From CAYMUL01 sp964393605 (lineage in GTDB: Bacteria > Bacteroidota > Ignavibacteria > Ignavibacteriales > Ignavibacteriaceae), in the NCBI GenBank assembly GCA_964393605.1, contig CAYMUL010000011.1:46015-110014 (forward strand): 64,000 nt of DNA, read 5' to 3'. Position 1 is the first letter of the stretch. The number at the start of each line of letters is the position of its first letter. Below the pieces are notes generated by a model, which was not told the DNA's origin, ran no database searches, and worked only from the letters and a program-made list of their open reading frames with translations. The translations under genes were made by a program, and so were the position numbers. This document shows positions 55,642 to 64,000 of this stretch, piece by piece.

Positions 55642-56343
55642 TCACTGCAAATAATTTGGTTTTGTTTTGTACGGAATCCGGTCGCCGATTCCAGCTTGCT
55701 GAAATCCGCGCAGACGATATGCGCAACTATCGCACTCACCGCAAGCAATATCTTCGCTTTGATAACAAGACCATGTTAAATGAAGCGGCGCGTTTAGCTC
55801 GAGTCCTTTCTTCACAATTTCCGATTTTGAAAAATTTATTATCGGTGTTACAATTTTTATTTTCGTTTCCGGTTTCGTTCCGATGTCAACCATCTTTTCA
55901 AATGCATTATAAAATTGCGGACGACAATCCGGGTAGCCGCTTGCATCTTCATGAACGGCACCAATAAAGATTGCTCTTGCTTTCAATACTTCAGCCCAGC
56001 TAACACACGCGCTTAAAATGTTGGCATTGCGAAAAGGAACGTACGAACTTGGAACTTCAATATTTTTTAAGTCCGCTTTTGCAACTTCAATGTTGCTATC
56101 GGTTAAGGACGAACCGCCGATTCTTGTGAAGTGGGAAAAATCAATTACTAATCTTTTTTCAATTCCGAAAAAATCTGCAACATCATGAAAAGCTTTCAAC
56201 TCACGCGCCTCGGTGCGCTGACCGTAATTAAAATGTGCGGCGGCTAAATTATAATTTAGGTTGGCAATGGCAGCAGTAACGCAACTATCCATTCCACCGC
56301 TGAGGGCGACAACAGCTAATTCTTTCTCTAAATTTTCATTCAT
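55642..56343 (-). CDS. queC: 7-cyano-7-deazaguanine synthase QueC
   Basis: 233 residues. It turns carboxy-deazaguanine into preQ0 with ATP and ammonia. The PP-loop is SGGMDS (15-20). The zinc site is near the C terminus (CYQSEDIACGECDSC). The tail GFQQAGIGDRIPYKTKPNYLQ is found again, degenerate, at 55070-55160. It is the first gene of a nine-gene co-directional run ending with murI. It is divergent from sufB. Confidence 0.95.
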   Translation of the reverse strand: MNENLEKELAVVALSGGMDSCVTAAIANLNYNLAAAHFNYGQRTEARELKAFHDVADFFGIEKRLVIDFSHFTRIGGSSLTDSNIEVAKADLKNIEVPSSYVPFRNANILSACVSWAEVLKARAIFIGAVHEDASGYPDCRPQFYNAFEKMVDIGTKPETKIKIVTPIINFSKSEIVKKGLELNAPLHLTWSCYQSEDIACGECDSCAYRLRGFQQAGIGDRIPYKTKPNYLQ

Positions 56344-56427
56344 AATTCATTTTCAAATTAATGATTTTTTTGGATGAAACTGAGTGGAAAATTCTCCTTT
56401 TGTTTCATTTTGAAAGAAAAATAAATC

Positions 56428-56457
56428 TTGACTTTTTTGTAAAGATTGCATTATTTT
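56428..56457 (+). promoter_or_regulatory. Possible promoter of the suf operon
   Basis: TTGACT and TATTTT separated by 18 bases, ending 33 bases before the sufB ATG. The -10 match is weak. The Rrf2 binding site was not identified. Confidence 0.4.
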
Positions 56458-56490
56458 AGCGCAAAGAATTTTACAAATTAAAAAGAGCAA

Positions 56491-57939
56491 ATGAGCACTT
56501 CAGAAATTAATGATATTGAAAAACTTGCCAATCGTGAATATAAATATGGCTTCGTTACTGAAATTGAAACCGAATCGGCACCAAAAGGACTGAATGAAGA
56601 TATCATTCGCTTGATCTCTTCTAAAAAAGATGAACCCGAATGGTTGCTTGATTGGCGACTGAAAGCATTCGAGCATTGGAAAAAAATGAACGAACCTGTT
56701 TGGCCGAATGTTTCTTATCCGCCAATCGATTATAACGACATAATTTATTATAGTGCGCCGAAAAAAAAGAAACAACTGAATAGTCTCGATGAAGTCGATC
56801 CCGAAATTCTTAACACATTTAACAAACTTGGAATTCCACTCGAAGAGCAAAAAATACTTTCGGGCGTTGCGGTGGACGCAGTTTTCGATAGCGTTTCTGT
56901 TGCAACTACATTTAAAGAAAAACTTTTGGAGATGGGAATAATTTTTTGCCCGATTTCAGAAGCAGTAAAAAATCATCCCGAACTTGTAAGAAAATTTTTA
57001 GGCAGTGTTGTTCCTTATACCGACAATTATTTCGCCGCATTAAATTCTGCGGTCTTCACCGATGGCTCATTCGTCTATATTCCAAAAGGAGTGCGGTGCC
57101 CGATGGAACTTTCTACATATTTCAGAATTAACGCGGCAAATACAGGACAGTTCGAGCGCACACTAATTGTCGCCGATGAGTCGAGCTACGTAAGTTATCT
57201 CGAAGGTTGTACCGCGCCAATGAGAGATGAAAACCAACTTCATGCCGCTGTTGTAGAACTTGTCGCCCACGATAACTCGCAGATAAAATATTCCACGATT
57301 CAAAATTGGTATGCCGGAGATGAAAACGGAATCGGTGGAATTTATAACTTTGTTACCAAGCGCGGATTGTGTAAAGGTATCAATTCAAAAATTTCATGGA
57401 CGCAAGTTGAAACCGGTTCGGCAATTACGTGGAAGTATCCGAGCTGTGTTTTACAAGGCGATAATAGCATTGGGGAGTTTTATTCCGTTGCGCTCACAAA
57501 CCACAAACAGCAAGCCGATACCGGGACTAAAATGATTCACCTCGGAAAAAATACTCGCAGTACAATTGTATCAAAAGGAATTTCCGCCGGCTTCTCAAAT
57601 AATTCTTATAGAGGTTTGGTAAAGATTGGGAAGAACGCAACGAACGCAAGAAATTTTTCGCAATGCGATTCGCTTCTCATCGGTGATAAATGCGGCGCGC
57701 ATACTTTTCCTTATTTGGAAATAACGAATCCCTCCGCAAGAATGGAACATGAAGCAACGACATCGAAGATCGGAGAAGATCAAATTTTTTATTTGAACCA
57801 GCGAGGACTTTCCACCGAAGATGCTGTGAATATGATTGTCAATGGCTACTGCAAAGAAGTTTTCAAAGAACTTCCGATGGAGTTTGCAGTTGAAGCACAA
57901 AAACTTTTGAGCGTTTCTTTAGAAGGAAGCGTTGGATAA
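56491..57939 (+). CDS. sufB: Fe-S cluster assembly protein SufB
   Basis: 482 residues, normal length. It is the scaffold subunit of the SufBCD complex. Typical stretches are TDGSFVYIPKGVRCPMELST, ESSYVSYLEGCTAP, GDKCGAHTFPY and the C-terminal MEHEATTSKIGEDQIFYLNQRG. It is the first gene of the suf operon; the sufC ATG lies 18 bases after its stop. Confidence 0.96.
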   Translation: MSTSEINDIEKLANREYKYGFVTEIETESAPKGLNEDIIRLISSKKDEPEWLLDWRLKAFEHWKKMNEPVWPNVSYPPIDYNDIIYYSAPKKKKQLNSLDEVDPEILNTFNKLGIPLEEQKILSGVAVDAVFDSVSVATTFKEKLLEMGIIFCPISEAVKNHPELVRKFLGSVVPYTDNYFAALNSAVFTDGSFVYIPKGVRCPMELSTYFRINAANTGQFERTLIVADESSYVSYLEGCTAPMRDENQLHAAVVELVAHDNSQIKYSTIQNWYAGDENGIGGIYNFVTKRGLCKGINSKISWTQVETGSAITWKYPSCVLQGDNSIGEFYSVALTNHKQQADTGTKMIHLGKNTRSTIVSKGISAGFSNNSYRGLVKIGKNATNARNFSQCDSLLIGDKCGAHTFPYLEITNPSARMEHEATTSKIGEDQIFYLNQRGLSTEDAVNMIVNGYCKEVFKELPMEFAVEAQKLLSVSLEGSVG

Positions 57940-57957
57940 ATTTATAGAAATGATAGG

Positions 57958-58731
57958 ATGAAAATGTTAGAGATAAAAAATCTTAAAGTTAAAGTTGAAG
58001 GAAAAGAAATTCTTAAAGGAATAAACCTCAATGTGAACAAAGGCGAAATACACGCGATCATGGGTCCGAATGGTTCCGGTAAAAGTACGCTCGCGCAGGT
58101 TTTAGCCGGAAAAGAAGATTATGAGATTACCGGCGGCGAAGTTTTTTTTGAAGGAAAAAATTTACTCGATATGGCGCCTGAAGATAGAGCAAGAGAAGGT
58201 GTGTTCCTTGCGTTTCAATATCCTGTAGAGATTCCCGGAGTTTCGAATACAAATCTTTTAAAAAATGCAGTGAACGAAATCAGAAAACATCGCGGCTTGC
58301 AACAATATGACGCAATGGAATTTCTTACGATGTTAAAAGAGAAAATGAAATATGTTGATATGCCGCAATCACTTCTCAGTCGTTCCGTCAATGAAGGATT
58401 TTCCGGTGGAGAAAAAAAGAGAAATGAAATTTTTCAACTTGCAGTACTCGATCCAAAGCTGTCAATACTGGATGAAACCGATTCCGGTTTAGATATTGAC
58501 GCTCTCCGAATTGTTGCCGACGGCGTGAATAAAGTTAAAAACAACGACAACGCTTTTATCGTTGTAACGCATTATCAAAGATTGTTGAATTACATCGTTC
58601 CCGATTTTGTTCATGTTCTTTACAATGGAAAAATTATTTTGAGCGGAGGTAAAGAACTCGCGCTTAAGCTTGAAGAGAACGGTTACGATTGGGTGAAAGA
58701 ACACGCAAACGAATTGGTCGAACAGAATTAG
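57958..58731 (+). CDS. sufC: Fe-S cluster assembly ATPase SufC
   Basis: 257 residues. ABC-type ATPase of SufBCD: Walker A GPNGSGKST, signature FSGGEKKRNEI, and Walker B LSILDETDSGLD. It uses ATP to drive SufBC-D rearrangement. ATG 57958 or ATG 57964 may be the start, the first following GATAGG. It lies 7 bases upstream of sufD. Confidence 0.96.
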   Translation: MKMLEIKNLKVKVEGKEILKGINLNVNKGEIHAIMGPNGSGKSTLAQVLAGKEDYEITGGEVFFEGKNLLDMAPEDRAREGVFLAFQYPVEIPGVSNTNLLKNAVNEIRKHRGLQQYDAMEFLTMLKEKMKYVDMPQSLLSRSVNEGFSGGEKKRNEIFQLAVLDPKLSILDETDSGLDIDALRIVADGVNKVKNNDNAFIVVTHYQRLLNYIVPDFVHVLYNGKIILSGGKELALKLEENGYDWVKEHANELVEQN

Positions 58732-58738
58732 AATATCG

Positions 58739-60055
58739 ATGAAAGAAAAATTATTTAAAGATTGGATATTAAATCAGTTTCTGAATTTTGAACAGAAGTT
58801 GAATGGGAATGCAGAATCGGAAATTCATGCTTTCAGAAAAACTGCGGTGAATAATTTTGTTAATCTTCCTTTTCCTTCCAGGAAGGATGAAGAATGGAAG
58901 TACACAAATGTTCAACCGATTTTGGATTTCAATTTTACTTTGCCTACAATCGAAACAAAAATTTCTAAAAACGACATCAGTTCACTTCTTTTTACGGAAG
59001 AAGATTTTTATACGATTGTTTTCCTGAACGGAAAATTCAGAAAAGAATTTTCTTCTCTTCCTGAAAAGAAAAACGCGCTGACGATTTCGCAGTGGAATTT
59101 TTTAAATACAAAAGAGCAACAACTTCTTTTTAGCTCGATGAAAAATAATTCTGCTTCGCAAAATATTTTTTCGGAGTTGAATTCTGCATTCATGGATGAC
59201 GCATTGTTTATTCATGCTGAAAAGGGAAGTAAAATCGAAAAACCGCTGCAGGTTATTTATTTTACTGCATCGAACAATACACATGTGATTACGAATCCCC
59301 GAAGTTTCATTTTCCTCGAAGAAAATTCCGAATTGAAAATTGTTGAAACATTTTTTTCAAATAGTAGCAATGTGTATTTCACAAATTCACTCACCGAAAT
59401 TCATGTGAGTGCAAACAGCCGTCTCGAACATGTGAAGATTCAGCGCGAAGGCGAAAACGCTTTTCACATTTCTAATCTTCACTCGAATTTAGAGCGCACC
59501 TCAAACTACTTGAACTACAATATAAATCTCGGCGGAAAAATTGTTCGCAATAATTTAAACGCAAAGTTCAATGCGGAAGGTAGTGAAGCTACGCTGAACG
59601 GATTATTCCTCGGCAACAAAGAACAGTTGATTGATAATCACACGGTGATAGACCATGCGATGCCGCATTGCATCAGCCATGAATTGTACAAAGGTGTTCT
59701 TGATGATAAATCGCGCGGAGTTTTCAACGGAAAAATTTTTGTTAGGAAAGATGCGCAGAAGACAAACGCATTTCAGGAAAACAAAACGATTTTACTTTCA
59801 AATGATTCACGCATCGATGCAAAACCGCAACTCGAAATTTTTGCCGACGATGTAAAATGTACGCACGGCGCAACAGTCGGGCAACTTGATAAAGAAGCAC
59901 TTTTCTATTTGAAGTCTCGCGGTTTTTCGGAAGATGCCGCAAGATCAACCTTGATTTATGCGTTTGCAAGCGATGCCGTACATTCTATTTCTATTAAAAA
60001 AGTTCGTGATTCCATCGAACATTTGATCGCTCAAAAACTTAATTACGAAGAGTAG
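58739..60055 (+). CDS. sufD: Fe-S cluster assembly protein SufD
   Basis: 438 residues. Partner of SufB in the complex. The C-terminal beta-helix carries the family motifs KTNAFQENKTILLSND and CTHGATVGQLDKEALFYLKSRG; the His in CTHG corresponds to the His needed for SufBCD cluster assembly. The N-terminal part (FPSRKDEEWKYTN) is typical. Confidence 0.94.
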   Translation: MKEKLFKDWILNQFLNFEQKLNGNAESEIHAFRKTAVNNFVNLPFPSRKDEEWKYTNVQPILDFNFTLPTIETKISKNDISSLLFTEEDFYTIVFLNGKFRKEFSSLPEKKNALTISQWNFLNTKEQQLLFSSMKNNSASQNIFSELNSAFMDDALFIHAEKGSKIEKPLQVIYFTASNNTHVITNPRSFIFLEENSELKIVETFFSNSSNVYFTNSLTEIHVSANSRLEHVKIQREGENAFHISNLHSNLERTSNYLNYNINLGGKIVRNNLNAKFNAEGSEATLNGLFLGNKEQLIDNHTVIDHAMPHCISHELYKGVLDDKSRGVFNGKIFVRKDAQKTNAFQENKTILLSNDSRIDAKPQLEIFADDVKCTHGATVGQLDKEALFYLKSRGFSEDAARSTLIYAFASDAVHSISIKKVRDSIEHLIAQKLNYEE

Positions 60056-60059
60056 AAAA

Positions 60060-61310
60060 ATGTATAAACTTAATCACGATGCGAAAATGGAGAAGTTTGA
60101 TGTACAGAAAATCAGAGATTTGTTTCCGATTCTTTCCGAAAAAATTCACGGGAAAAATTTAATTTATTGTGATAACGCCGCTTCAACTCAAAAACCGATC
60201 TCGGTGATTGAACGTGTTGCAGAATTCTATAAAAAAGAAAATTCGAACGTGCATCGCGGTGTACATAAACTCAGCCAACTCGCAACTCATGAGTTTGAAT
60301 CTGCACGCAAGAAAATTCAAAAATTCATTAATGCAAAAAAATCTTCCGAAATAATTTTTACTCGCGGAACAACCGAAGCTATTAATCTTGTTGCTCATTC
60401 TTTTGCAAAAAATTTTTTAAACGAAGGGGATGAAGTAATTATTTCTCACCTCGAACATCATAGCAACATAGTTCCCTGGCAAATTGTTTGTGAAGAGAAA
60501 AATGCGAAATTGAGAATAATTCCGATTGATACGAATGGCGAAATTTTATTTGAAGAATTTGAAAAACTCATTAACGAGAAAACAAAATTCATTTCGGTAA
60601 TTCATGTATCAAATTCGCTCGGAACGGTGAATCCTATTGAACGAATCATTGCGAGGGCGCATGAACACAACATTCCCGTTATGATTGACGGTGCGCAGTC
60701 TATTCAACATACATTTATCGACGTTCAAAAACTTGATGCTGATTTTTTTGCTTTTAGCGGACACAAAATTTATGCGCCAACGGGAATCGGCGTTCTTTAT
60801 GGAAAAGAAAATTGGCTCGAAAAACTTCCGCCGTATCAGGGCGGAGGAGATATGATCCTCTCTGTTAGTTTTGAAAAAACTACATATAACGAACTGCCGT
60901 ACAAATTTGAAGCTGGAACACCGAACATTTCGGGGGCAATTGGTTTGGGCGCGGCTATCGATTTTATCTCTTCAATCGGGATCCATGAAATTGAAAAATA
61001 TGAAAATGAATTGATTAACTATGCTCTTGAAAAAATTTCTTCGCTGACAAAAGTTAGAATTATCGGCGAACCTGAAAAACGTGCAGGTGTTATCGCCTTT
61101 ATTCTCGCGGGTATTCATCCGCACGACATTGGAACGATTCTCGATCGTGAAGGTGTTGCAATCAGGACAGGGCATCACTGCACACAACCGATAATGAAAT
61201 TTTTTAATCTTCCCGCAACCGCAAGAGCTTCGTTCGGAATTTACAACACTAAGGATGAAGTTGATATTTTCTGCGATGCTATTCTAAAAGTTTTTAAGGT
61301 GTTTGAGTAA
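60060..61310 (+). CDS. sufS: Cysteine desulfurase SufS
   Basis: 416 residues. PLP enzyme that releases sulfur from cysteine. The PLP lysine is K236 (FSGHKIYAP), the active-site cysteine is C374 in RTGHHCTQP, and the His of SHLEHHSN stacks on PLP. The ATG at 60060 is used; ATG 60087 (MEKFDV) is an alternative. The stop overlaps the sufU start by one base (TAATG). Confidence 0.95.
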   Translation: MYKLNHDAKMEKFDVQKIRDLFPILSEKIHGKNLIYCDNAASTQKPISVIERVAEFYKKENSNVHRGVHKLSQLATHEFESARKKIQKFINAKKSSEIIFTRGTTEAINLVAHSFAKNFLNEGDEVIISHLEHHSNIVPWQIVCEEKNAKLRIIPIDTNGEILFEEFEKLINEKTKFISVIHVSNSLGTVNPIERIIARAHEHNIPVMIDGAQSIQHTFIDVQKLDADFFAFSGHKIYAPTGIGVLYGKENWLEKLPPYQGGGDMILSVSFEKTTYNELPYKFEAGTPNISGAIGLGAAIDFISSIGIHEIEKYENELINYALEKISSLTKVRIIGEPEKRAGVIAFILAGIHPHDIGTILDREGVAIRTGHHCTQPIMKFFNLPATARASFGIYNTKDEVDIFCDAILKVFKVFE

Positions 61311-61765
61311 TGGATTCTGAACTTCAAGAATTATATCAACAAGTAATTTTAGACCACAATAAAAATCCGCGCAACTTTCACAAGTTAGAAAATTGCACGC
61401 ATCATGGCGAGGGCTACAATCCGCTGTGCGGCGATCATCTTGAACTTTTTTTGATTTTGGAGAATGACAAAATTGTTGATATTTCTTTCGAGGGAAACGG
61501 TTGCGCTATTTCAAAATCTTCTTCATCGCTTATGACTGAAATTCTTAAGGGAAAAACTAAAGATGAAGCGGAAAAAATATTTAAACTTTTTCATGATCTT
61601 GTTACAGATAAACCAGTTTCGGAAGATGAAATGAATTCAATGGGAAAACTTGCCGTGTTTCAGGGCGTAAAAGAATTTCCGATGCGAGTTAAATGTGCAA
61701 GTTTGCCATGGCATACTCTTAATACTGCACTTCATGAAGAAAAGAAAGTTGCATCAACGGAATAA
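61310..61765 (+). CDS. sufU: SufU-type sulfur transfer protein
   Basis: 151 residues. Zinc-dependent sulfurtransferase that accepts sulfur from SufS, as in Bacillus. The three conserved cysteines lie in PLCGDH, GNGCAIS and VKCASLPWHTL, with the SufU-specific insertion between the second and third. Presence of SufU instead of SufE marks a Gram-positive-like SUF version, also common in Bacteroidota relatives. Confidence 0.93.
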   Translation: MDSELQELYQQVILDHNKNPRNFHKLENCTHHGEGYNPLCGDHLELFLILENDKIVDISFEGNGCAISKSSSSLMTEILKGKTKDEAEKIFKLFHDLVTDKPVSEDEMNSMGKLAVFQGVKEFPMRVKCASLPWHTLNTALHEEKKVASTE

Positions 61766-61767
61766 TT

Positions 61768-62157
61768 ATGGAAAAAGAAAATTCAAATCAAATGAACGAA
61801 ACAGAAATTACGAATAGCGTTTCGAACGCTAATAACAACGGCGAACTCACTCTCGATGAATTAAGAGAAAAAGTAATTGAAACTATAAAAACATGTTACG
61901 ATCCCGAAATTCCCGTTGATATTTGGGAACTCGGATTGATATATGAACTTCGCTTCGATAAAGAAAAAAATTTAATGGTGATAATGACACTCACTTCGCC
62001 GATGTGCCCTGTTGCCGGAACACTTCCCCCCGAAGTTGAAGCTAAGATTCAGGCGATTCCCGGAATTGGCAAAGTTAAAGTTGAAATCGTTTGGAATCCA
62101 CCATGGACAAAAGATATGATGAGCGAAATTGCTCTGCTCGAATTAGGATTTTTATAA
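61768..62157 (+). CDS. sufT: SufT-like MIP18/DUF59 protein
   Basis: 129 residues. After a hydrophilic 25-residue N terminus comes the MIP18 domain: YDPEIPVDIWELGLIYEL and LTSPMCPVAGTLPPEVE, with the conserved Cys, and VEIVWNPPWTKDMMS. SufT proteins help maturation of Fe-S proteins when demand is high. It is 2 bases from sufU. Confidence 0.92.
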   Translation: MEKENSNQMNETEITNSVSNANNNGELTLDELREKVIETIKTCYDPEIPVDIWELGLIYELRFDKEKNLMVIMTLTSPMCPVAGTLPPEVEAKIQAIPGIGKVKVEIVWNPPWTKDMMSEIALLELGFL

Positions 62158-62178
62158 ATAACAAATAAGGAAAAAGAG

Positions 62179-62721
62179 ATGTTCAATATTGCATCAAAAA
62201 GACCGCCGATTTATGACGAAGAATCAGTTCAACCTATGCGCGATGAATTAGTCGCCGTTGGATTTAACGAGTTAAGAACTCCCGAAGAAGTTGAACAAGT
62301 ATTGCTTGCGGAAGATGATAAAACCGCTTTGGTAATGATTAACTCTGTTTGTGGTTGTGCCGCAGGTGCCGCACGCCCCGGAGTATCACTCGCTTTACAG
62401 AATGGAATTATTCCCGATAAAATTTTCACCGTATTTGCCGGGCAGGATCGCGACGCAGTTGATTCGGTTCGAGGTTTAATGCCCGACGAAGCGGCTTCTT
62501 CTCCGAGTGTTGCGCTATTCAAAAACGGTAAGAAAATATATTTTATGCCGCGCTACCAAATTGAAGGAAGCGATGCGCAAATGATTGCAGATAATCTTAT
62601 CAAAGTGTTCAATGAAAAATGTACAGGAGTTGGACCTTCCGTTAGTCCCGAACATTTTCAAAATGTTCAACATGCAAAAATGTGCGGAAGTAAAATTCCA
62701 CTTTATTCGGAAAAAAATTAA
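62179..62721 (+). CDS. BrxA/BrxB-type bacilliredoxin
   Basis: 180 residues, DUF1094/YphP-YqiW family, with the active site CGC in NSVCGCAAGAARPG (about 56-62). Bacilliredoxins remove bacillithiol from protein thiols. With bshA in the same window, a bacillithiol-type thiol is likely. The position within the suf operon suggests repair of SUF or Fe-S proteins. The C-terminal 35 residues (SPEHFQNVQHAKMCGSKIPLY) extend beyond the minimal family domain. Confidence 0.88.
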   Translation: MFNIASKRPPIYDEESVQPMRDELVAVGFNELRTPEEVEQVLLAEDDKTALVMINSVCGCAAGAARPGVSLALQNGIIPDKIFTVFAGQDRDAVDSVRGLMPDEAASSPSVALFKNGKKIYFMPRYQIEGSDAQMIADNLIKVFNEKCTGVGPSVSPEHFQNVQHAKMCGSKIPLYSEKN

Positions 62722-62723
62722 CG

Positions 62724-63206
62724 ATGAAGTTCAGCAGTCAAGAAGAATTTGGTTTAAGATGTTTGCTTCGCATTGCGCAATCCAAATCGCCAAATGGAAT
62801 GACGATACCGGAAATAGCGGCGATGGAATCTCTTTCGCAAGCTAACACTGCAAAGATTTTAAGAATTCTTCGGCTGGGCGGATTTATAGATAGTTCAAGA
62901 GGACAGGCGGGAGGGTACAAACTCACCCGTCCGCCTCAAGATATTTTAATTTCCGAAGTACTCGAAGTGCTTGGCGGCAAACTTTATGAAAGCAAATTCT
63001 GTGATGATTACGCCGGTACAAATTCCATCTGCACACACACAATTGATTGCTCGCTTCGTTCGTTGTGGAAGGCAATTCAAACTGCGGTGGAAAGCGTTAC
63101 AAGTAATTTTGCTCTTAGCGATTTAATGGCAAGAGAAGATGAAGTTACAAATCTCGTTAAGTTAATTTTGGATGAAAATTTATCTGAGACACTGGTAAAG
63201 AAATAA
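62724..63206 (+). CDS. Rrf2 family regulator of the suf operon
   Basis: 160 residues. Winged-helix Rrf2 domain (1-80; IPEIAAMESLSQANTAKILRIL, SSRGQAGGYKLTRP) and three cysteines (C93, C103, C109) spaced like those of IscR that bind a [2Fe-2S] cluster. It lies 2 bases after the bacilliredoxin gene, last in the suf operon, so it probably senses Fe-S status and controls this operon. Confidence 0.9.
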   Translation: MKFSSQEEFGLRCLLRIAQSKSPNGMTIPEIAAMESLSQANTAKILRILRLGGFIDSSRGQAGGYKLTRPPQDILISEVLEVLGGKLYESKFCDDYAGTNSICTHTIDCSLRSLWKAIQTAVESVTSNFALSDLMAREDEVTNLVKLILDENLSETLVKK

Positions 63207-63369
63207 CAATTCTTTGCAGTAGAACGAAATTTATCCGCGATAATAAATTGCATCGTGTAATCTGTGTGAGAATAAAACATAGTGCGACCTCGTTTGAAAA
63301 AAGTCTCATCAGGTGAGAAGGAAATTAAACCACTTAGCTAAATAGGACACTGAGCAACACGAAGCCCAT

Positions 63370-64000
63370 TTCCTTTTTTAACCGCAAAGGAATTTATTAT
63401 TCACAATTCTCCATTCTCTCCCGATGGATCGGGACTCAATTCTCCATTATCTCCAAAGGAGTCCTTCGGACAATTGTCAATTTCTTCTTCTTACTCTTAA
63501 TCTTAATCTTCTTCTCCCACGCAACAATCTTCTTTTTTAACCGCCAAGTTCGCAAAGGTGCGCGAAGTTTTTTTTCGCCGCAAAGACGCAGAGGCGCAAA
63601 AGGTTTTTCATTTTTAATTTGAAATTTTTAATTGATTCATCTGCAATTCTCCATTATCTCCAAAGGAGTCCTTCGGACAATTGTCAATTTCTTCTTCTTA
63701 CTCTTAATCTTCTTCTCCCATGCAACCAGCTTCTTTTTTTTAACCGCCAAGACGCAGAGGCGCAAAAGGTTTTTCATTTTTAATTTGTAATTTTTAATTG
63801 ATTCATTCTCAATTCTCCATTATCCATTGTCAATTTCTTCTTCTTACTCTTAATCTTCTTCTCCCACGCAACCAGCTTCTTTTTTTTAACCGCAAAGTTC
63901 GCAAAGGAACGCAGAGTATTTTTTTCGCCGCAAAGACGCAGAGGCGCAAAAGGTTTTTCATTTTTAATTTGTAATTTTTAATTGATTCATTCTCAATTCT
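63370..64000. repeat. Degenerate tandem repeats at the window end
   Basis: CAATTCTCCATTAT starts units at 63437, 63644 and 63810 and again at 63994 (spacings 207, 166, 184). Each unit contains TCTTCTTCTTACTCTTAATC, an AACCGC(C)AAG box, GCAAAGACGCAGAGGCGC and AAAAGGTTTTTCATTTTTAA. It runs off the window. No coding frame is credible; 63207-63369 also holds no gene. Confidence 0.8.

Noticed and set aside
1..64000. tRNA, rRNA, tmRNA or SRP RNA genes
   Set aside because: No recognisable tRNA arms, CCA ends or rRNA segments were seen in the intergenic regions; a covariance search would be decisive.

Overview
The window looks like a chromosomal scaffold from an AT-rich member of the Ignavibacteria (Bacteroidota/Chlorobi group), probably a metagenome-assembled genome. 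Ten predicted exported proteins end in a type IX secretion (T9SS) sorting domain with the NYPNPFNPST signature typical of Ignavibacteria. A run of exactly 100 N inside a tandem repeat marks a scaffold join. Start codons include TTG and GTG as well as ATG, often after AGGAG-type ribosome binding sites. I saw no rRNA, tRNA or CRISPR.

Layout. 1-2772: 3' part of a secreted GH13 amylase-like enzyme. 3047-3803: an MNT/HEPN pair whose HEPN gene carries an in-frame stop. 3800-10378: housekeeping genes (rRNA m5C methyltransferase, bacillithiol glycosyltransferase BshA, M28 peptidase lipoprotein, PfkB kinase, RmlD-like reductase). 10523-25685: a cluster of T9SS-sorted surface proteins, broken by a 298-bp hairpin-rich tandem repeat array (12016-13072, with the gap) and a CDF metal transporter. 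This cluster holds a 1258-residue protein with an apparent thioester domain, then a three-gene unit (MauE-thioredoxin fusion, Cys-rich exported peptide, T9SS propeller). 25859-35833: arsC, a DUF2911 protein, a cold-shock-like protein, valS, and a lipoprotein/PIG-L deacetylase/48-residue membrane protein/Na+ symporter operon. 36447-36945: a Phd/YefM antitoxin with a frameshifted YoeB-type toxin. 37028-46890: four more T9SS proteins on the minus strand, one a full-length paralogue of the gene at 14485. 47397-56343: a co-directional minus-strand run, queC - rhuM fragment - rhuM-fic - DNA methyltransferase - restriction endonuclease - small protein - queF - glnD - murI. A restriction-modification/Fic cassette therefore sits between the two queuosine genes. 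56491-63206: a complete SUF operon (sufB, C, D, S, U, T) with a bacilliredoxin and an Rrf2 regulator. 63370-64000: degenerate tandem repeats running off the window.

How it fits together. BshA and the CGC-type bacilliredoxin point to a bacillithiol-like thiol that may serve Fe-S assembly and redox repair. The T9SS proteins are modular, and their 3' ends look shuffled: exact repeats of 369 bp and 145 bp, shared terminators, and small repeats or palindromes encoded inside the sorting domain. The most unusual spots are the 572-bp tandem duplication joining the queC tail to rhuM, with a different but perfectly self-complementary 25-bp inverted repeat in each rhuM copy; the thioester-domain T9SS protein; the MauE-Trx/Cys-rich-peptide unit; and two toxin-antitoxin pairs each broken at one position.
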